Part shown: piece after piece, positions 36,010 to 44,884 of the stretch
Layout: every line of letters starts with the position of its first letter
Numbering within the stretch: position 1 is the stretch's first letter
From: JBFHFS01 sp041583495
GTDB lineage: Bacteria > Bacteroidota > Bacteroidia > Bacteroidales > Marinilabiliaceae
Direction of reading: 5' to 3'
Length of the DNA: 64,000 bases
Assembly: GCA_041583495.1 (NCBI GenBank)
Contig: JBFHFS010000004.1
Span: 1-64,000 of the forward strand
The notes under the pieces: generated by a model
Database searches by the model: none
What the model was told of the DNA's origin: nothing
Seen by the model: only the letters and a program-made list of their open reading frames with translations
Program-made: the position numbers and the translations under genes

Positions 36010-38169
36010 ATGAGAAGAATCTATTTGCTCATTATATCTCTGGTATTGGTTTCATTATCGGCAAAGGCCGACGAAGGAATGTGGATTCCCTCCCTTTTGA
36101 AAAAATACAATATCCATGACATGAAAAAGGCTGGATTTAAGCTTTCGGCGCGGGATGTCTATGATATTAATAAGTTGTGTTTGAAAGATGCTGTCGTGGG
36201 GCTGGGTCGGTCTGATAACCCCTTAACCATGCATGGAAGTGGCTCTTTTATTTCTTCAACCGGGCTGGTGTTGACCAATCATCATACCGCTGTTTCATTC
36301 CTGCACCAAAACAGCAGCGAAGAGCATAACTATTTGCGGGATGGCTTCTATGCACCAACCAAAGCCGAAGAGCTCCCTGCAAAAGGGCTCACCCTCGCCC
36401 GGTTGGTCAGGATGGAAGATGTTACCGATCAATTGAGAAAAGGCACCGGGGATTTAAGTGAGATGGAAGCAAGCCGCTTGATTAACGCCAGGGGAGAGAA
36501 GTTGATTAAAGAGGCCGAAGAGAAGGAGACTTTTCAGGCCAATATCAAGGCCTACTTTGGTGGAATGCAGCTGTTCCTGGAAGTGTTTGAGGTTTATGAA
36601 GATGTGCGGATTGTGGCCATGCCACCCTTATCGTTGGGTAAGTTTGGCGGCGAAACCGATAACTGGGTGTGGCCCCGCCAGTCGGCCGATTTTGCCATTC
36701 TCAGGGTCTATGGAAATTCGAACCATGAGTCTCTTAAATATGACCCTTCCAACACGCCCATTAAGCCGGTTAATCACCTTGAACTGTCGCTAAAAGGATA
36801 CCGGGAAGATGATTTCGCCATGGTTTACGGGTTTCCGGCACAAACCAAACAATTCCTGACTTCAAGAGCTATCCGGCAAATTGTGGAGGTTACAAATCTT
36901 CATGGAATAAAAATCAGGGATGCTAAGATGGAAGTCCTCAACCAGACGATGAATACTAATGATGATTTATGGTTGAAATATGCCGATTTTATGGCTAAAA
37001 CATCGAATGATTTGCTGCGGTGGAAAGCCGAACTGCGGGGCATCAAAAAATTGGACTTAATCAACCTGAAACAAGAGGAGGAGGCCGCATTTATTAATTG
37101 GCTGAATTCTTCGGAAGAGCTAAAAGCCAAATATGGCGAGGTGATTCCAGGAATCGAGTCTTGTTGTAGCCGGTTGGATACCATTGAAAAACTGAATATG
37201 TACGCGGTGGAATCAGGCATCCGGGGATCCAATATTAACCCTTTTGTTGGGAAGTTTGATATGCTTAATGCCATCTGTTCGCGCAAGAAGGTAGACGAAA
37301 GACGCATGAAAAGTGAGCTGAGAAGGTTGCGTGTCGCCACCTCCGAGTTCTTCAATGCCTACGATATTGAAACTGAGAAAGCGTTTCTGAAGCGCATGGT
37401 GAAATTGTACGACGAGAACGTGGGGGATGCTTTTAAACCTGCACCAATTGTAGAGGCCCGTGAAAAATATAAGGGCGACTTTGACCGCTACATCGAGGAT
37501 GCTTTTGACCATTCGGTTTTTGCTTCGGAAGAAAAACTGACTGAATTTTTGGATTTTTTCACCCGGGATGATGTGAAAAAATTGGCGAACGATCCGGTGT
37601 TTGAGTTGTGCCTGAGCTACTACCTGATCAATAAAGATTTTGTGATCGCCTCGAGAGGTAAAATAAGAAGCGAATATGGGACCTATCATTCCAAATATAT
37701 TCAGGGAATCAAAGAGATGAAAGCTGACCAAAAGTTGGCCCCTGATGCCAACAGAGGCTTGCGGGTTTCTTTTGGTAAGGTAAAAGGAATCAAGGATGAT
37801 GAAAGGGAATTTTCGTATGTCTCCACGCTTGAAGATCTGGTGCAGAAGAATGCGGAAGATGCCGGAATCTACGAGGCTCCTAAAGCGTTTGTTATGAAAT
37901 GTAAAGCGGAAATAAAAGCTGGCAAAACGCCTCTTCCAACCTGTTTTATTACCGATTGTCACACCACAGGAGGGAGCTCCGGTAGTCCGGTGTTAAATGC
38001 AAAAGGGAAATTGATTGGGTTGAATTTCGACAGTGCCGGACAGGGATTGGTGGCCAACTATAAATTTATGCCCGAACTAACCCGGCAAATCTCTGTTGAC
38101 ATACGTTACGTGCGATTTGTATTGGAACATCAGCTTAAAGCCAATTCTTTGCTGGAAGAGTGGCAGTAA
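36010..38169 (+). CDS. S46-family dipeptidyl peptidase (DPP7/DPP11-like)
   Basis: 719 residues with a signal peptide (YLLIISLVLVSLSAKA). The catalytic residues of family S46 are in place: His in LVLTNHHTAVSFL (near residue 91), Asp in DNWVWPRQSADFAILRVYG, and Ser657 in HTTGGSSGSPVLNAKG. S46 enzymes release dipeptides from the N-terminus of peptides in the periplasm; the residue 18 after the serine decides preference (Gly in DPP7 for hydrophobic, Arg in DPP11 for acidic). Here that residue is Ser675 in LNFDSAGQG, so the preference may differ from both. Length matches the family (700-720). It is the second peptidase of the block. Confidence 0.93.
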   Translation: MRRIYLLIISLVLVSLSAKADEGMWIPSLLKKYNIHDMKKAGFKLSARDVYDINKLCLKDAVVGLGRSDNPLTMHGSGSFISSTGLVLTNHHTAVSFLHQNSSEEHNYLRDGFYAPTKAEELPAKGLTLARLVRMEDVTDQLRKGTGDLSEMEASRLINARGEKLIKEAEEKETFQANIKAYFGGMQLFLEVFEVYEDVRIVAMPPLSLGKFGGETDNWVWPRQSADFAILRVYGNSNHESLKYDPSNTPIKPVNHLELSLKGYREDDFAMVYGFPAQTKQFLTSRAIRQIVEVTNLHGIKIRDAKMEVLNQTMNTNDDLWLKYADFMAKTSNDLLRWKAELRGIKKLDLINLKQEEEAAFINWLNSSEELKAKYGEVIPGIESCCSRLDTIEKLNMYAVESGIRGSNINPFVGKFDMLNAICSRKKVDERRMKSELRRLRVATSEFFNAYDIETEKAFLKRMVKLYDENVGDAFKPAPIVEAREKYKGDFDRYIEDAFDHSVFASEEKLTEFLDFFTRDDVKKLANDPVFELCLSYYLINKDFVIASRGKIRSEYGTYHSKYIQGIKEMKADQKLAPDANRGLRVSFGKVKGIKDDEREFSYVSTLEDLVQKNAEDAGIYEAPKAFVMKCKAEIKAGKTPLPTCFITDCHTTGGSSGSPVLNAKGKLIGLNFDSAGQGLVANYKFMPELTRQISVDIRYVRFVLEHQLKANSLLEEWQ

Positions 38170-38266
38170 ATGACGGGTTAAGGTCAAGTGGAGAGGCCGG
38201 AAAATTTCCCATTAAACGCAAGCCCGGTGTGGGTTTGGGGGGCATTACAAGACAAAAAATTTTTGA

Positions 38267-39094
38267 ATGAAAAATTTACAGCTAATAGTTTTCTTATTCT
38301 TGTTTACTGCTTGCCAATCGTATAATCACGAGGATTATATTGCCACCTTTAAAGCGAATGTTGATGCGGAGATAAATCGTTTTTCCAAAGATGATTTTGA
38401 CTCCATTTCGCTGGCCCGCAGCGGAAAGGAAACACTGGAGCGGTTAAAAGAGGAGAAAATTGCCAATGATCGCTTCTATGCCGATAACTATTCCTGGTAT
38501 CAGTTGGGTAAAAACCTGATGTTAAATCCCAGGCAAGCTAAAGAGGAATCCCTAAAGGCTGGATTTGAACGGCCCTATTACTTTTTGGAGTTTTTAAAGT
38601 GTGATTCTGTTGTGAGTCCTGTTAAAGAGGAAGTGATTAAAGGCGTTAAGGATCGGTTGTTTGCAAAATACAATCGCGATTCGGTGAGCATATCCCAGAG
38701 TTCGGCCAGTGAACTATTTATGGCGGTTGCCAGGTGTGACCGATCTAAGTATTTCTTTTTTATTAACGTGGATTTTGAAAAAGTAAACAAGGCTTCGGAA
38801 AAGCAGAAAAAGGTCGCTTCGCAAATGATGCAGTCGGCCTTTAAGCGATTGAAGGAAAAGGCTGTTCTTAAAGATTTGAAGTATCATCTGACCATTACCA
38901 CCGGAGAAGAGATTGGCATCTCGGAATCGCTGTTTACGATAGGGAAAAATATCTATGTAAGTATTAATGCCCAGATGGGTGAGATGTTGGCCAGGAATCC
39001 CGGTCCGGCTCCAGCCCTGTCGCTTGAAGAGCAGTATTTTAAAGGGTTAACCTGGGAGAAAGCCTGGGTATTGTATGAGGTGTTCGGGCAATAA
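38267..39094 (+). CDS. Unknown lipoprotein
   Basis: 275 residues; a lipoprotein signal ends FTAC at residue 15. The mature part is mostly charged and probably helical, with QSYNHEDYIATFKANVDAEI at the start and EKVNKASEKQKKVASQMMQ in the middle, but I recognise no domain. It follows the peptidase by 97 bp in the same direction, so it may be the last gene of the peptide block, though a role there is not supported by its sequence. The gene is intact with start ATG 38267. Confidence 0.6.
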   Translation: MKNLQLIVFLFLFTACQSYNHEDYIATFKANVDAEINRFSKDDFDSISLARSGKETLERLKEEKIANDRFYADNYSWYQLGKNLMLNPRQAKEESLKAGFERPYYFLEFLKCDSVVSPVKEEVIKGVKDRLFAKYNRDSVSISQSSASELFMAVARCDRSKYFFFINVDFEKVNKASEKQKKVASQMMQSAFKRLKEKAVLKDLKYHLTITTGEEIGISESLFTIGKNIYVSINAQMGEMLARNPGPAPALSLEEQYFKGLTWEKAWVLYEVFGQ

Positions 39095-39139
39095 ATTATT
39101 CGGGATGAGCCGTAAATAGGATGACAACCAACAACCTCC

Positions 39140-39410
39140 GGTCAATCATAAAAAATAGCCGGCTCTATTGGGTTTGTGTGAATAATTTCCCTTGATTCTA
39201 CAATAATGTCATCCCTTCGGGATTTGGGTTTTATCACCCTGTCCAATCTATAATAATTCATCCGTTCGGAATGGGGGTTTTCATTACCATAGCCTCCTTG
39301 TAATAACGTTAACCCTTCATGACCATTCATTTAAAGCCTGAAGGGCTGATATTATTATAGCAAAAAGGTTTATGGTATAGTCAAACCCCGAAGGGGTGGC
39401 ATTTTTCTTT
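39140..39410. repeat. Degenerate intergenic repeats with CCCTTCGGG / CCCGAAGGGG cores
   Basis: At least five diverged units are seen: tcatcccttcgggatttggg (39209), tcatccgttcggaatggggg, an acgttaacccttcatg unit, and two in reverse orientation with cctgaagggct and aaccccgaaggggtggcat (39384). They share the arrangement ...ta(c/t)aataa..cat-CCNTTCGG-..-gggttttc. This type of decaying repeat, where copies face each other, is common in Bacteroidota intergenic regions. The adjacent 39411-39583 contains nothing I can identify. Confidence 0.7.
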
Positions 39411-39583
39411 ATATGGATTTAAGGAGTTAAATAACAGGGTGATACAAAATTAGCCAGAGGATAATAAAATCTTCAGGCTAATAGAAATACAGCTTTCAAG
39501 CGTGTAATAAAGATACCAATGAAATAGGTGGATTTTATTTTTTTTTCTTACTAACTTATAATATTAATCTAATATGAAATATC

Positions 39584-39751
39584 ATGCGTAATATTCTTTG
39601 GTTAGTGGCTGTTGTTTGTATCCTTATTTGGTTATTGGGTATTTTAGGGGTAGTTGCAGGTTTGGCGACAAGTAAGCTTTTGCATATTTTGCTTGTCATT
39701 GCGATTATTTCCATATTATATAATATTATTTCTGGAAGGAAACCTCTGTAA
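39584..39751 (+). CDS. Small lmo0937-family-like membrane protein
   Basis: A 55-residue protein that is easily missed: MRNILWLVAVVCILIWLLG... with two hydrophobic helices and ending SGRKPL. The pattern WL-x-V-x-x-[VI]-LIWLLG followed by KLLHILLVIAIISILYNIISG is the hallmark of lmo0937-type small membrane proteins, which are of unknown function and often stress-related. A longer reading frame on the opposite strand (39556-39783) is a shadow of it. It is followed 48 bp later by another small membrane protein gene. The assignment is based on hydropathy and pattern. Confidence 0.65.
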   Translation: MRNILWLVAVVCILIWLLGILGVVAGLATSKLLHILLVIAIISILYNIISGRKPL

Positions 39752-39799
39752 AACACACGAAATAAATTTTCTATAATCTTCAAGTAAATTCCTTAAGTC

Positions 39800-40018
39800 A
39801 TGAAACGAGTTATTGGCGTTCTCCTTTTTATCCTATCCCTATATTTGGGTTATAGTGGCGTTACAAAGTTCTCAAAAAGTAGTAAATCGGTTGATATAGT
39901 AGGAATAGAAATATCAGCTGAGGATAATCAAAAAAAAACGACTTCTTATATTTATATGGGATTTGCCTTGGTATCCTTTATCGGGGGGATGGTTTTGGTG
40001 CAAACAAAAAAGACTTAA
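39800..40018 (+). CDS. Small DUF3185-like membrane protein
   Basis: 72 residues with two membrane helices, residues 4-22 (VIGVLLFILSLYLGYSGVT) and 49-68, separated by a polar loop (SKSSKSVDIVGIEISAEDNQ). The arrangement resembles the small DUF3185-type proteins; function unknown. Together with the preceding 55-residue gene it forms a pair of small membrane-protein genes in the same direction. A 159-bp MITE lies just 8 bp after the stop codon. Confidence 0.55.
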   Translation: MKRVIGVLLFILSLYLGYSGVTKFSKSSKSVDIVGIEISAEDNQKKTTSYIYMGFALVSFIGGMVLVQTKKT

Positions 40019-40026
40019 AATATTAA

Positions 40027-40185
40027 GAGACTGTTTAAATTTTATCCTTTAGTTTATTTTGTTGTCTTAATCCCTCATTCGGCAGCACAATTTCTTTAGA
40101 TAGCGATGTTATTCGCATCAATTTTGCCTTGTATGAAAACTTAATCCTACCAAACTAATTCCAAAAACAAAACTTAAACAGTCTC
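40027..40185. mobile_element. MITE with 17-bp terminal inverted repeats and TAA target duplication
   Basis: The ends read gagactgtttaaatttt and, in reverse complement from 40185, gagactgtttaagtttt, 16 of 17 bases the same. Flanking bases are TAA on both sides (40024-40026 and 40186-40188), which fits a 3-bp target duplication of the T-N-A type. The 125-bp interior has no ORF. The ends and duplication resemble IS5/IS1031-type insertion sequences, so this is probably a non-autonomous derivative. The family is inferred and no transposase is present in the window. Confidence 0.85.
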
Positions 40186-40232
40186 TAACTAAATCTGCTC
40201 CTGTTAATCTTAGTTCAATCCCCTTTTATTCA

Positions 40233-40811
40233 TCAATCATTTCGCCCTTTCCCTTCGAGTATTTTTGGGATACTTTTTTCAATTCTTGATTCACGCGTTT
40301 TGGGTTGTTTGGCTTGTGAAAAATAGAGTAAATAGCCTCTTTGCCTTCCAGGTGTCAATGCTTCAAAGGCTGACTTTAGTTCGGGCGTTTGTTTAAATTT
40401 TGTTTTCAACTCATCAGGCATGACAAATTCTGACGTTTCTTTAAGTTTTACTTCCAGTCCGGCCCTTTCAACGTCAATAGCTTCAAGGATATAAGCCTTA
40501 ATTGTAGGTTCCAGTTCTTCAATTTCCTGGAGGTTCCTGAAGCGAATCTGCCTGGCTGCCTGCACATGCTCAGTCTGTTGGATCAGCCGGTTGCCGGGGT
40601 CACTCATCAAAACCCCTTTGTTAAACAAAAGAGCACAGTATGCTTTGAATCCATGAACCAAGACTACGTTGCTTCCCTGAAAGGTGTAGCAAGGGACGCC
40701 CCACTTCAATTCCTCATTCAACCCACAGACAAGAACAATCCTCCTTAATTTCTGATACTCTTTCTGCCATTTGTTTTCCTTATTGAAGAACCCATCTGCT
40801 TTTTGATTCAT
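40233..40811 (-). CDS. YdeI/DUF1801-family protein
   Basis: A 192-residue cytosolic protein. The N-terminal 110 residues match the DUF1801 fold (LKWGVPCYTFQGSNVVLVHGFKAYCALLFNKG), and the C-terminal 75 residues are the YdeI extension (LTPGRQRGYLLYFSQAKQPK with KTRESRIEKSIPKILEGKG), rich in Lys/Arg. No catalytic role is known for the family. It lies in an isolated reverse-strand patch together with a second DUF1801 gene, apparently not linked with the neighbouring loci. Start ATG 40811 gives MNQKADGFFNKENKWQ. Confidence 0.8.
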   Translation of the reverse strand: MNQKADGFFNKENKWQKEYQKLRRIVLVCGLNEELKWGVPCYTFQGSNVVLVHGFKAYCALLFNKGVLMSDPGNRLIQQTEHVQAARQIRFRNLQEIEELEPTIKAYILEAIDVERAGLEVKLKETSEFVMPDELKTKFKQTPELKSAFEALTPGRQRGYLLYFSQAKQPKTRESRIEKSIPKILEGKGRND

Positions 40812-40903
40812 GTTGTGTGTTTTATATTACTGTAGCAACTTCTTTCCGGTTTGATGTTTACCGTATATAGCCCATCAACTCCCTCGTGTTTAGTTTATTA
40901 ATC

Positions 40904-41332
40904 TCACATTCCCAATGTGGGCAAATGTTTAACCTTATGATAGTTTAAGGTGGCTTTGATACAAGATATTAGCTCCTTCTTTGGGATATCGTCCTCTATT
41001 TGAAAAACGATTGCCCTGTTCCCTTCAAACTCAAACTTGTTTTTAAAAATCATCCTGAAAGTCTCGACCAGCCTGCTGGTGCATTTAAAGTACAGGGCGT
41101 ATTGATTGGGCGTTTTGGATTTCCAATCCATCCTGAGGGTACTTCCGTTTTTGGTCAGATAGCTTGGTTCTCCCCATTTTAAGGTTTCCTCCAAAATTGT
41201 TATATCATCTATTTCTTTTGCAGTCTCAATTACCAATGATCTAAGCGCTAACATTCTGGCCCGGACAGAATCGGGATAATTGGCGAATACCAATGCCACT
41301 TCAGGGTTTATCTTTATTTCTAAATTTTTCAT
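40904..41332 (-). CDS. DUF1801-family protein
   Basis: 142 residues, DUF1801 fold throughout: DDITILEETLKWGEPSYLT, NQYALYFKCTSRLVETFRMIF and the ending YHKVKHLPTLG. Small soluble proteins of this family bind unidentified ligands; function unknown. It lies 92 bp upstream of the YdeI-type gene on the same strand. Its start codon overlaps the stop of a short broken frame upstream (ATGA overlap at 41329-41332). Confidence 0.8.
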   Translation of the reverse strand: MKNLEIKINPEVALVFANYPDSVRARMLALRSLVIETAKEIDDITILEETLKWGEPSYLTKNGSTLRMDWKSKTPNQYALYFKCTSRLVETFRMIFKNKFEFEGNRAIVFQIEDDIPKKELISCIKATLNYHKVKHLPTLGM

Positions 41333-41565
41333 CGGTTTTTAAGTTGTACATGTATTACTACGAGGAGTTCATTCATAGAATGTTTTTCAATCATATTTGT
41401 TTCATTATCTGCTGGGAGAACCATAAAGTCGTATTGCCTTAGGGACCTTTTTGATAGATCTGGAAATTCTTTTCCTGCATCTTTTATCCATGAATCTTCA
41501 TTATGGCCCGCCTCACCGGTTTTTTGTCCAGGCGACGAATCCCCCTTGTTTGCAATAAGAAACAA
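41329..41565 (-). pseudogene. Short unidentified ORF, possibly the 3' remnant of a gene
   Basis: A 78-codon frame beginning with a TTG (41565) and ending inside the DUF1801 start codon. No ATG lies near its beginning, and upstream the frame is closed by a stop after a few codons. The sequence (DSWIKDAGKEFPDLSKRSLRQ and MNELLVVIHVQLKNR) looks like real protein but matches no family I know. The four-base stop-start overlap with the next gene suggests that it was once a full gene coupled to it. Low confidence. Confidence 0.3.
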
Positions 41566-41886
41566 CAGTTGCCTGGAGTAACCCTCTTATGCTATTTCGG
41601 GTACACCCATTGGGTCTGTCGACCAGCCGAAAGCTTCTTAAGGCATTTTTTTCTCTCTTTCCTTTTTTCTACGTTTTTGTAAAAAAGACCATATTTTTCT
41701 ACATAAATGTAGCTTCTGCCGGTCTGATAAAAACCGCAGCCGCAAACGGAATATGGTTGGTGTTCAGGGGCTAACGACAAGGCAATAACGCTTTTGTTTT
41801 GAATGGCACGTTATCTGTAAAACGCATATCGTCGTTATAACAATCGTGAATTTCGACTCAATTGTTTACCAGCAAACCATTCAATT
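41566..41886. other. 321-bp intergenic region before the uptake cluster
   Basis: No gene is supported; the frames here (61-62 codons on both strands) are overlapping shadows without family signature. The region should contain the promoter of the lipoprotein/TonB receptor genes, but I see no clear operator, riboswitch or attC site. Confidence 0.4.
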
Positions 41887-42579
41887 ATGAAAAAGCTTTT
41901 TGTATTCATCGGCACCCTGGCCTTTCTTTTTTCTTCCTGTGTTAATGAAGGGGATTTATTAATCATTACTCAAGGGGATTATCCGGTTAAGGAGTATTAT
42001 TTAGAACGTGATCCTAAGATTAATACATGGGGGGCGGGCATCGATTTTGTGCACAGTGAATGCCGTTTATCCGAGACCTCTTTAGATTTTGCTTATCTAA
42101 ACGAAACGGATGACTTTCCTCTGGATCTCAATTTTTACATAGTCAAAGCCTATTACTACGCCGATAATGGGGATCTTAAAAGCGAAGGATGTCCGGCAAT
42201 CCTGTTGTCATCGGAGACTAAGGCCTGCCAGATAGGGGAAGGGGTAGCCTGTTTTGACTCGCTTACCGAAATATCAGGTCAAATGTTAAGTCAATTACAC
42301 GGGGAGCCGGAAATTAATTACGATGAATTGATCGATGAGACCACCGGGTTTTACGATCGGGCATCTCTCTATTCGGCGCTCGATTCGTGTGTGGTTGGTC
42401 AACGTTTTAGGGGCTCAATACTTGAAGTTCCGGAGGGAAGGACCGAGAAAGAAGTTCAGCCGGTTTATTTGATCGAAACAGAAGAGGGGGCTTATGTGAA
42501 ATTTATGGTTGTTGAATTTAAGCCTTTAAAACCAAATGACAAACAAACCCTTGTACGCTGGCAGGTAATTAGTGAGTAG
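41887..42579 (+). CDS. Lipoprotein paired with a TonB receptor (HmuY-like possibility)
   Basis: 230 residues; lipoprotein signal ends LFSSC at residue 18. The mature domain is beta-rich with several Cys (SECRLSETS, ACQIGEGVACFDS) and ends LIETEEGAYVKFMVVEFKPLK followed by RWQVISE. The position 46 bp before a TonB-receptor gene and ahead of an ABC uptake set resembles the HmuY lipoprotein of haem uptake loci, and the C-terminal phrase is somewhat like HmuY, but I cannot confirm the fold. Otherwise it is a surface metallophore-binding protein or an unrelated lipoprotein. Confidence 0.5.
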   Translation: MKKLFVFIGTLAFLFSSCVNEGDLLIITQGDYPVKEYYLERDPKINTWGAGIDFVHSECRLSETSLDFAYLNETDDFPLDLNFYIVKAYYYADNGDLKSEGCPAILLSSETKACQIGEGVACFDSLTEISGQMLSQLHGEPEINYDELIDETTGFYDRASLYSALDSCVVGQRFRGSILEVPEGRTEKEVQPVYLIETEEGAYVKFMVVEFKPLKPNDKQTLVRWQVISE

Positions 42580-42625
42580 CCGCCTCAACACAGGCCCTCA
42601 ATATTTCAAATTCTGAGAGATTATA

Positions 42626-44884
42626 ATGGATCGCTTACTTGTATTCATCGTCATATTTTTCCTGAACTATCCTCTGTTGGCACAAAAACAAATTCAGGGG
42701 ATGGTTATGGACAAGCAGGGTTTCGCCATTATGTATGCATCGGTTTTTACTTTGGAGGGAGGCGGCACCATAAGCGATTCACTGGGCAACTTTGTGTTGG
42801 ATCTGAAAACAAATGAAGCCGCTCATACTTTGCTTATTCATTCTCTGGGCTATCAGGCCGATACCATATTGCTGGCTGTTAACCAAACCGACATTAAGAT
42901 ACAGCTCACAGAAAATCCATTTGCACTTAAGGAATTTTCTGTGGTCGCCCAACCAGGCATCGAAAGGAAAAGTTTCGTTTCAGCCTTCGTTACCAACAAA
43001 AAAGAGATGGCAAAATTAAATCCACAAAATATCTCACAAGTACTGCAAACAGAAGCCGGTTTTACCAACAAGTCGGGCTATCAGTCCCCGTTGGTTTTAA
43101 GAGGTATGTCGGGCAGGCGGATTTTGGTTTTGCGCAATGGCAATCGTCGTTTCAGCTCCTATCCTGCCGGTGTGATGGCGCATACCATTAATGTCTACGA
43201 CCTCGAACGTATTGAAGTAGAGAAAGGAGCTGCCTCCGTGATATATGGAGCAGGGGCCATGGCGGGTATTATTAACCTGATTGATCAATCGCCCTTTAAA
43301 CAAAAGGGATTTAATGGCCGGTTTTCGAGTGGTTACGGATCGGTGAACAATGAGAAAAACCTCCTGGCTTGCGGAGGGTGGAGCGATGGGAACTGGGCTG
43401 TGAAAGGGGCTGTTCGTACCCGAAAGGCGGGAAACTTTTTTTATCCCGACGGCTCCATGGCCGAAAATAGCTTCTATGCCGATAAGGATGCCTTTATAAC
43501 CGCCGGTCTAAAGTTTTCTGAAACGCAACATTTGGTGCTCACCACCGATATTCACAAGGGTGGGCCCTGGGGCAAACCCGTTGGTTTCAATGGTTCCGAT
43601 TATATGCGTGTACAAACACAGGAGGAGAGATCCAATAACTATTCCCTGAAGTACACGAATGGAAAACCAGGACTGTTTCAGGATTTTGATTTCAGTGCTT
43701 TCTTCTCCGACGAAAGCCGGGAATTGGTGAAAAAATACTATACCGCCGCTGGTTATCAGTTGTCGTATGTGGAAACCACTCATTTTTCCGATTACTATTA
43801 TGGGTCCATTTTTCGCGGGCGGATAAAAGTGAATGATCAATACAGTATCACCACCGGTGCTGAGGCTTATAGTTTTCATATATCAACCCCAACCGATGTG
43901 GTTGATTATATAGATTCTATTGCCTTCAATAATAGGGTGAGCCATAACGCCCGAACCAATACCTCCGGAATTTTTATGCAACACGCCATTGGCATCGATG
44001 AAAAGACGCGTGCCAGGATCGGTATTCGATACGATTACGCGTCGGTGAACGAGGGGGAGGTGTACAGTGTTGAGCAGAAGGAGGGACGAAGCCATGCAAA
44101 ACATGCTGTCAGTGTGAATGTGGCTACCACATTTGCCTTAAGTAAGCAAACCATAATCAAGATTAATGCGGCCCGCTCCTTCCGAATGCCAGAGACTACC
44201 GAGCTTTATTCGGACAGTTACACCTCAAATGGTGTTTTGTATGGTAATCCCGACTTAAAACCGGAGTACTGTTACAGTCTTGATGCAAGTTGTCAGTTTA
44301 GGTCAAAGGGTTTGATGGTTGAGTTGAGTCCATTTGTGTGGTTTATGGATGATATGATTTCAAAGGAAGAAATCTCGGGGATGCCCGGAACCAATTATGC
44401 CTATGTAAATATTGGCCAAACGCGCCTTTTTGGTGGGGAAGTAAATGGGGAGCTTAAGTTTGAGGAGTTGTTTTTTCTTAACGATGCGCTGAACTTTCGT
44501 GTGGGAGCAGCTTACCTGAATGGAACGGATATCACCCGGTCGTCGGGGATCTTAAACCAGGGAACCCCTTTAGACTATGTCCCCCCCTTTAACCTGAAGT
44601 GGGAGGTAAGCTACAGTGGCCGCATGGTGGAGAACGTAAAGCTAAATGTGGGTCTTCGTTCGGTTTATTATGCCGAGCAGACACGACTGGGTGACGCCCC
44701 TTATGCCACTCCTTCTTACTTTTTGCTGGGAGGTAATCTGGGTGTGAGTCTACCCAAGGTAAAAACCAGACCCTCGATAAACCTGTCGGTAAACAACCTG
44801 CTGAATAAAGAATATTACAGCTATCAATCCTATTTGCCGGGCGAAGGTCGTGATATCCGGTTGTTTGTAACCTTTAGTTTTTAA
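42626..44884 (+). CDS. TonB-dependent siderophore/metallophore-type outer-membrane receptor
   Basis: 752 residues. Signal peptide (LLVFIVIFFLNYPLLA), then a carboxypeptidase-regulatory-like N-terminal domain (QIQGMVMDKQGFAIMYASVF), the plug (VLQTEAGFTNKSGYQSPLVL; GMSGRRILVLRNGNRR; LERIEVEKGAASVIYGAGAM) and a 22-strand barrel. The barrel contains FRMPETTELYSDSY and YGNPDLKPEYCYSLDA, which correspond to conserved elements of haem and siderophore receptors, and ends LFVTFSF. It is shorter and of a different type from the SusC receptors elsewhere, as expected for uptake of a metal complex rather than a glycan. The ABC genes downstream make metal or metallophore the likely cargo. Confidence 0.88.
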   Translation: MDRLLVFIVIFFLNYPLLAQKQIQGMVMDKQGFAIMYASVFTLEGGGTISDSLGNFVLDLKTNEAAHTLLIHSLGYQADTILLAVNQTDIKIQLTENPFALKEFSVVAQPGIERKSFVSAFVTNKKEMAKLNPQNISQVLQTEAGFTNKSGYQSPLVLRGMSGRRILVLRNGNRRFSSYPAGVMAHTINVYDLERIEVEKGAASVIYGAGAMAGIINLIDQSPFKQKGFNGRFSSGYGSVNNEKNLLACGGWSDGNWAVKGAVRTRKAGNFFYPDGSMAENSFYADKDAFITAGLKFSETQHLVLTTDIHKGGPWGKPVGFNGSDYMRVQTQEERSNNYSLKYTNGKPGLFQDFDFSAFFSDESRELVKKYYTAAGYQLSYVETTHFSDYYYGSIFRGRIKVNDQYSITTGAEAYSFHISTPTDVVDYIDSIAFNNRVSHNARTNTSGIFMQHAIGIDEKTRARIGIRYDYASVNEGEVYSVEQKEGRSHAKHAVSVNVATTFALSKQTIIKINAARSFRMPETTELYSDSYTSNGVLYGNPDLKPEYCYSLDASCQFRSKGLMVELSPFVWFMDDMISKEEISGMPGTNYAYVNIGQTRLFGGEVNGELKFEELFFLNDALNFRVGAAYLNGTDITRSSGILNQGTPLDYVPPFNLKWEVSYSGRMVENVKLNVGLRSVYYAEQTRLGDAPYATPSYFLLGGNLGVSLPKVKTRPSINLSVNNLLNKEYYSYQSYLPGEGRDIRLFVTFSF

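Noticed and set aside
39556..39783. 75-codon minus-strand ORF
   Set aside because: It is the complement of the small lmo0937-type membrane gene, which has the better protein pattern.
41589..41774. 61-62 codon ORFs on both strands of the same region
   Set aside because: They mirror each other, have low-complexity composition and no homology that I recognise.
41566..41886. Integron attC site near the DUF1801 genes
   Set aside because: No paired R'/R'' sites of the attC type could be made out, and no integrase is present in the window.
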